Assembly (NCBI GenBank): GCA_016932235.1 | Contig: JAFGDF010000129.1 | Location: forward strand, 1 to 40,360 | Source: Deltaproteobacteria bacterium | GTDB taxonomy: Bacteria > Desulfobacterota > DSM-4660 > Desulfatiglandales > HGW-15 | Length of the DNA: 40,360 bases | Reading direction: 5' to 3' | In this document: piece after piece, positions 35,916-40,360 of the stretch | How positions within the stretch are numbered: the first letter of the stretch is position 1 | How the letters are laid out: every line of letters starts with the position of its first letter | The notes under the pieces: generated by a model | What the model saw: only the letters and a program-made list of their open reading frames with translations | What the model was told of the DNA's origin: nothing | Database searches by the model: none | Made by a program: the position numbers and the translations under genes

Positions 35916-38033
35916 CTAGCGAGTGTTATATTCCCTGAATCTGTTCAGCTTGTAATATAAGCCCTTCCTGGCTATAAGCTCTTTATGATTCCCCTGTTCC
36001 ATGATTCTGCCGTGATGCATTACAATGATCCTGTCCGCTTTACGTATGGTTGAGAGCCTGTGAGCCACAACAAGCGTGGTTTGCCTGGTGGTCATCTTTG
36101 AGATCGCATCCTGTATAAGCTGTTCTGTTTCAGGGTCAACACTGGATGTCGCCTCATCGAGTATGAGCAGCTTGGGGCGATAATACAGCGCCCTTGCGAA
36201 GGATAATAGCTGCCGTTCACCTCCTGAAAGTGTAGATCCTCCTTCGCTGAGTTCATGATCCAGCTGGTCCGGTAGCATCTGAATAAAAGGATAAGCATTG
36301 GCTTTTTCGGCGGCTGCGATAACGGCCTTAACGTCCGAAACACCGTTCCCCAGATGGATATTCTCCGCTACACTGGCTGAAAAGATAAATACATCCTGCA
36401 TAACGAGGCCGATTCTCGATCTTAGTCCGGATTTTTGATATTTTCTGATATCAACATTATCAAGGAGAATCATCCCCTCATCTATATCATAGAACCTTTC
36501 GATGAGATTGACCAGAGTAGTTTTACCGGCTCCGGTTGCGCCAACGACGGCAACTGTTTCGCCCGGCCTGATTTCAAAGTTGATATCTTTCAGTACAGGC
36601 TGCCCCATTTTATAGGAGAAGGACACGTTTTCGAACTTTACATGGCCTTCGGATGATTCAGGAGTTTCTGAAATTTCGGGATCAGCGATTTCCTCTTTAT
36701 TGTCCATAAACTCGATTATCCTCTCGGTTGAGGCCATGGCGAGTTGCATTATGTTATACTTTTCTGAAATATCCCTTATCGGTTTAAAGAACATCTGTAT
36801 ATAGCTGATGAACGCTACCAGCGAGCCCAGGCTTAATTGGTCTCCAATCACCTCCTTGCCACCGTACCAGATTATCAGGGCTACTGTAAATGATGAAAAG
36901 AGTTCCATTACAGGCATGAAGATCGCGAATATCCTTATCTGTTTCATTCCCGCAAGATAATTCTCGTGATTTATCTCTTCGAATCTCCGCATCTGGAATA
37001 CCTCCCTCGCATAGAGCTGGATTATTCGCATTCCCGAAAATTTTTCCTGGAGAAAGCCGTTTAGTTTAGCGATCTTCGCACGCATTTCTCTAAAAGCTTC
37101 TCGCGCCATGGAGCTGAAGAGCATGGTAAAGCCGAAGATGAAAGGTATTATTAAAAAGCTGACGAGGGCCAGGCGCCAGTTAAGATAGAGTAAAACACCA
37201 AGTATTCCCACGAGGATGAAGACATCTTTAAAAACCGTGACAATTACAGATTTAAACATCTCATTCAGGTTTTCAATATCATTAGTCACCCTTGTCACAA
37301 GTATCCCGACAGGATGCCTGTCGAAGAAGCCGACGGATCTGGACTGCATTTTCCTGAAAAGCTCCATCCGGATGTCATGCATCACATTCTGCCCAAAAAT
37401 CTCCAGAAGATAATATTCATAGTAGTTGGCCGCGAAAGAAAGGATGATAAGACCCAATATTGCCATACCGAGAAAAGCGAGACCTCTGATATCATTTTCT
37501 CTGATTTTAAGGATGTCAGCTTTAGAGAAAGTCCCTGTCTTTTCCTCTGAGATAAATAGAGTATTGTCCGGCATTCTGATGAATCCCTCGCCCTTTTCAT
37601 TGATATCGAAAGGTAGTCCGCACCCGGACTTTGCCCTGTAAAACTGTTCGCCTTGGATAAAGCCCCTTTTTTTGTATTCATTCAAGATTATTGGGTCGAT
37701 CTTTTTCATGTCAGTGTGTGAAATAAAAGCGGATAATCCGTCTTCGCTTTTCTTTATCAGCTCGCCATATCCGCCCATAAATTCATGGAGATCCTTTCCG
37801 GATATTTTAAGGAGGTCCACCTTATACCAGGATGAGAGTATATACTTATCTATTGCGACCTTTGAAAGATAGGGGAGGGTTAGATCAAAGATGGTTATGA
37901 ATATTATTATGAAGAGGGAAATCCCGATAATCATTTTATACGGGATCGCGTACCGGGCAAGTCTCTTGAAGAGCCTGATGTTGTACGGCTTGCCCAGTTT
38001 TCCTTCTTCCATATATCCATAATCATATTGCAT
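35916..38033 (-). CDS. ABC exporter half-transporter with large insert between helices 1 and 2
   Basis: The 705-residue protein fuses a six-helix ABC exporter membrane domain to an ATPase. Walker A is GATGAGKT (498-505), the signature LSGGE is at 602-606, Walker B with catalytic Glu627 is LLILDE, and the H-loop His is at 658. Between helix 1 (about 33-53) and helix 2 (about 185-205) there is an extra domain of about 115 residues (66-180) that would face the periplasm. This fits the longer subunit of heterodimeric multidrug-type exporters. The gene starts two bases after the upstream exporter's stop, indicating a coupled pair. The substrate is unknown (lipid or drug in related pairs). Confidence 0.92.
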   Translation of the reverse strand: MQYDYGYMEEGKLGKPYNIRLFKRLARYAIPYKMIIGISLFIIIFITIFDLTLPYLSKVAIDKYILSSWYKVDLLKISGKDLHEFMGGYGELIKKSEDGLSAFISHTDMKKIDPIILNEYKKRGFIQGEQFYRAKSGCGLPFDINEKGEGFIRMPDNTLFISEEKTGTFSKADILKIRENDIRGLAFLGMAILGLIILSFAANYYEYYLLEIFGQNVMHDIRMELFRKMQSRSVGFFDRHPVGILVTRVTNDIENLNEMFKSVIVTVFKDVFILVGILGVLLYLNWRLALVSFLIIPFIFGFTMLFSSMAREAFREMRAKIAKLNGFLQEKFSGMRIIQLYAREVFQMRRFEEINHENYLAGMKQIRIFAIFMPVMELFSSFTVALIIWYGGKEVIGDQLSLGSLVAFISYIQMFFKPIRDISEKYNIMQLAMASTERIIEFMDNKEEIADPEISETPESSEGHVKFENVSFSYKMGQPVLKDINFEIRPGETVAVVGATGAGKTTLVNLIERFYDIDEGMILLDNVDIRKYQKSGLRSRIGLVMQDVFIFSASVAENIHLGNGVSDVKAVIAAAEKANAYPFIQMLPDQLDHELSEGGSTLSGGERQLLSFARALYYRPKLLILDEATSSVDPETEQLIQDAISKMTTRQTTLVVAHRLSTIRKADRIIVMHHGRIMEQGNHKELIARKGLYYKLNRFREYNTR

Positions 38034-38035
38034 AG

Positions 38036-39895
38036 TTAAATGGTCCCATTCTCCAGTGCCTGAGCGAGGAGCTGTTTATTGTACAACTTTGAGAATGTGT
38101 CTCCCTTATCGATAAGAATCTTGTAATTACCTTTTTCAACGAGCATGCCTTTATTAAGGACCGCTATCTGATTCGCCCTTGAAATAGTAAGAAGACGATG
38201 CGACACGATCAGGTTTGTCTTTCCTATTCTCGATTCAAGTATTTGATTGAGTATTTTTTCTTCAGTCCTTATATCGACCATCGAAAGCGCGTCATCAAGT
38301 ATCAGGACAGGCGGGTCAGTGACAATCGCGCGCGCGATGGTCAATCTTTGTCTCTGTCCCCCGGACAATGTGATTCCCCTTTCACCCAAAACAGTATCAA
38401 CACCCCTCTCAAGATCCATGATTTCATCATAGATAAATGCTGTTTTTAGAGCCCTTTCCATGACTTCTTCAGATATGTCATCTCTTCCAAAGACCACGTT
38501 ATTTCTGATGCTATCGGAAAAGATGATAGTCTCCTGGGTAACAAAACCGATATTCCGCCTCAACTCTAAAAGAGAATAACCGCGGATATCTTTTCCATCG
38601 ATCAAAATGGATCCTCCTGTCGGGTCGAGAATCCGTGGAATCATAAGGAGCAGTGTAGTTTTACCAGAACCCACCGGACCCACAATGGAAAATGTTTCGC
38701 CACGGCCTATGTTTAGCGAAAGATTTTGTATCGCGTATTTGTCATGGCCGGGATACTTCAAGCTCAAATCATGAAAAACGATCTCTCCCGTCATGGGCGA
38801 TATATTCTTGCGGAATACAGGTCCCGTTATGTCCGGCTTCTCATCCAGAATTCTGTTTATCCGTCGCATAGAGGCCGCGCTTCGCTGAAACAGGTTGATA
38901 ACCCATCCCATAGCCATCATTGGCCATGTGAGGAGATTCAGATATCCGATGAAAGCGACGAAATCACCCGTGGTTATCTGCCCGATTATTGTCAAGCGAC
39001 CTCCCAGCCATATCACAATCACCATACCAGTATTGGTAAAGAGCGCCATGATCGGGAAGAACAGGGCAAGGGTCCTAGCGAGACTTATATTGCCCAGCAT
39101 ATAATCCTTTCCTTTATCTTCGATCCTGGAATTTCCCCATGACTCTCTCTGGAACGCCTTTACCACTTTTATCCCTGAAAAGGTTTCGCGTACACGCTCG
39201 GTAAGCTCTGAGAATATGTTCTGCACGTTTTCATAACCGGAGGACATTCGTCTGGTGAATTTTTTTGAGAGGAAGATCACAATCGGTGCCGGGATAAGAG
39301 CTATCAGAGTGAGCAGAGGGTCTATGTAAACCATGAAACATATGGCGGCGAGTCCCATAATCAACCCGTCCATCATGGCCACCAGGCCCATTCCTGTTCC
39401 CATACGGACATAATTGATATCGTTTATCGCCCTGGCCATGAGGTCACCGGTCTTCGTTTTCTGATAAAAAGAGTAGGAAAGGGTTTGCAGGTGCCTAAAA
39501 AGGATATTTCTGAGCTCTTCTTCGACCTTTCTTGAGTGACCCAGTACGAAATAACGCCATATATATCGCAATATGGCAATAAAAACAGCGATGGTAAGAA
39601 TCGTAAACCCATACTTCAGGAGGATGGATGAGGTCGTAGATCTTGCAGTCAGCGAGTCAATCGCCTTTTTAATGACAAGCGGGATGAGTAACTGAAGGAT
39701 ATCAACGACAAAGAGACAAAGAAGGCCTATTGCAAGAGACGATCTATTCTCGAAAAAAATATTTTTTAAAGGTTTGAAATGCTTAAGAGAATTATAAAAG
39801 GGGCTCAGTATTTTTTTCATTGGAAAGGATTTAAGGAAGGACTTGATTGATAGAAAATAGGATAATCGCCATCGAACAATTGACGAATATTGCAT
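38036..39895 (-). CDS. ABC exporter half-transporter with degenerate catalytic site
   Basis: The protein has 619 residues, with membrane domain (about 50-350) and ATPase. Walker A is GPVGSGKT (406-413), the signature LSGGQ is at 510-514, and Walker B reads LILDD with Asp535 in place of the catalytic Glu. The H-loop His566 is kept. An Asp at this position in one partner is typical of heterodimeric exporters with one low-activity ATP site. It probably pairs with the product of the following gene. An internal ATG at 39820 (Met26) would give a more usual N-terminus; neither start has a strong ribosome site. infA lies upstream on the same strand. Confidence 0.9.
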   Translation of the reverse strand: MQYSSIVRWRLSYFLSIKSFLKSFPMKKILSPFYNSLKHFKPLKNIFFENRSSLAIGLLCLFVVDILQLLIPLVIKKAIDSLTARSTTSSILLKYGFTILTIAVFIAILRYIWRYFVLGHSRKVEEELRNILFRHLQTLSYSFYQKTKTGDLMARAINDINYVRMGTGMGLVAMMDGLIMGLAAICFMVYIDPLLTLIALIPAPIVIFLSKKFTRRMSSGYENVQNIFSELTERVRETFSGIKVVKAFQRESWGNSRIEDKGKDYMLGNISLARTLALFFPIMALFTNTGMVIVIWLGGRLTIIGQITTGDFVAFIGYLNLLTWPMMAMGWVINLFQRSAASMRRINRILDEKPDITGPVFRKNISPMTGEIVFHDLSLKYPGHDKYAIQNLSLNIGRGETFSIVGPVGSGKTTLLLMIPRILDPTGGSILIDGKDIRGYSLLELRRNIGFVTQETIIFSDSIRNNVVFGRDDISEEVMERALKTAFIYDEIMDLERGVDTVLGERGITLSGGQRQRLTIARAIVTDPPVLILDDALSMVDIRTEEKILNQILESRIGKTNLIVSHRLLTISRANQIAVLNKGMLVEKGNYKILIDKGDTFSKLYNKQLLAQALENGTI

Positions 39896-39926
39896 TACCA
39901 GAAAATTGATGTTTCAATCTTAAACC

Positions 39927-40142
39927 CTAAAAACGATAGGTCACAAGACCATGAGAGGTGTCATAGGGGGATACGCTTACCTTTACACGGTCTCCCTGGA
40001 TCACCTTGATTCTGTTCTTTTTCATGCGCCCGGAAAGCACGCCCCTGACGATGACATTATTATTACATTCGATCTCCATGGTCCCGCGTCCCATCACCCT
40101 TGTCACCACACCCTCCAGTTCAATTAGATCTTCTCTGCTCAA
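39927..40142 (-). CDS. infA: Translation initiation factor IF-1
   Basis: IF-1 binds the 30S A site during initiation. The S1/OB fold is clear from SREDLIELEGVVTRV, GVLSGRMKKNRIKVIQGDRV and SPYDTSHGLVTYRF. The frame can be extended to a TTG at 40181, but the TTG at 40142 gives the family's usual start (MSREDLIE) and 71 residues, and it has AAAGGAG four bases upstream. A TTG start is unusual for such a conserved gene. It lies 31 bp upstream of the first ABC exporter gene on the same strand. Confidence 0.93.
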   Translation of the reverse strand: MSREDLIELEGVVTRVMGRGTMEIECNNNVIVRGVLSGRMKKNRIKVIQGDRVKVSVSPYDTSHGLVTYRF

Positions 40143-40229
40143 GATTCTCCTTTCATAATTCCTTGATGAATAGATGTTCAATAATACTTTGCCGGGGTAG
40201 TATTAGTCAACAGATTTGTCCTCCCTGAT

Positions 40230-40345
40230 CCACCATCAAGGCGCCATCTGCTGCGTTGCCTGTGATCGCTCCTTCCTTGCGGCGTATTACTTATACGCCT
40301 CAGTCGTCGCTCCTCGGCGCCTTGCATCTAGCACCTCGCTGGTGG
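40230..40345. repeat. 116-bp imperfect palindrome at the right edge
   Basis: Outer arms CCACCA and TGGTGG, partly matching inner arms around GGCGCC/GGTGCT and TCGCTCC words, and a central perfect hairpin GGCGTAT-TACTT-ATACGCC (40281-40299) are visible. It resembles an intergenic REP/MITE-like element. No reading frame of note is present. Confidence 0.65.
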
Positions 40346-40360
40346 CCAGGGTTATGCCAA

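Overview
The window looks like a chromosomal segment of an anaerobic, Gram-negative bacterium, most plausibly a Desulfobacterota (former Deltaproteobacteria) lineage, perhaps assembled from a metagenome. The signs are an LptF-type lipopolysaccharide permease (outer membrane), a PAS histidine kinase with the N-terminal style common in that phylum, a tungsten-type aldehyde:ferredoxin oxidoreductase, a glycyl-radical enzyme with its radical-SAM activase, and a TRAP transporter. The taxonomic call is inference; no rRNA or tRNA gene is visible.

Layout. 1-16006 is mostly conserved housekeeping or signalling: a truncated acyl-CoA synthetase, a TPR membrane protein, DedA, purA-mnmG (overlapping), a hybrid histidine kinase, a cyclase-family hydrolase, a MoxR/DUF58/transglutaminase operon, typA/bipA and a GldA-like dehydrogenase. 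16712-29131 is one long plus-strand catabolic cluster: double hot-dog (MaoC) hydratase, VOC protein, crotonase, glycyl-radical activase, two CaiB/BaiF CoA-transferases, second VOC protein, glycyl-radical enzyme (GRE), then TRAP dctP-dctQ-dctM. A minus-strand AOR (29189-31054) and plus-strand MmgE/PrpD and LCAT-like hydrolase genes follow. 34318-40142 returns to cell-envelope and housekeeping genes: LptF, two half-size ABC exporters and infA.

How the central genes may work together (inference). The TRAP system imports a solute. A GRE of the Cys-x-Glu (dehydratase/lyase-like) class and its activase carry out a radical step. GldA and AOR can handle alcohol and aldehyde oxidation. The paired type III CoA-transferases activate an acid, and the hot-dog hydratase, crotonase and VOC proteins process the CoA ester. 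I do not recognise this gene set as a described pathway. A bipartite DNA motif with identical spacing upstream of both the cluster and the AOR gene suggests one regulon.

The most striking observation is that the GRE has serine (S805) where the radical-bearing glycine should be, while its active-site Cys466/Glu468 pair and the activase cysteines are intact. Other oddities cluster in the same system: an activase with no normal start codon for its first strand and an extra C-terminal CX3CX2C, a TRAP binding protein with Trp in place of the conserved carboxylate-binding Arg, CoA-transferase subunits with Glu in one and Asp in the other, and a crotonase lacking one catalytic Glu. Non-coding structure is also rich: a dispersed palindrome family, a 95-bp two-hairpin repeat in two copies, an inverted array of heptamers, a 191-bp inverted-repeat element in the cluster leader, and a 116-bp palindrome at the right edge.
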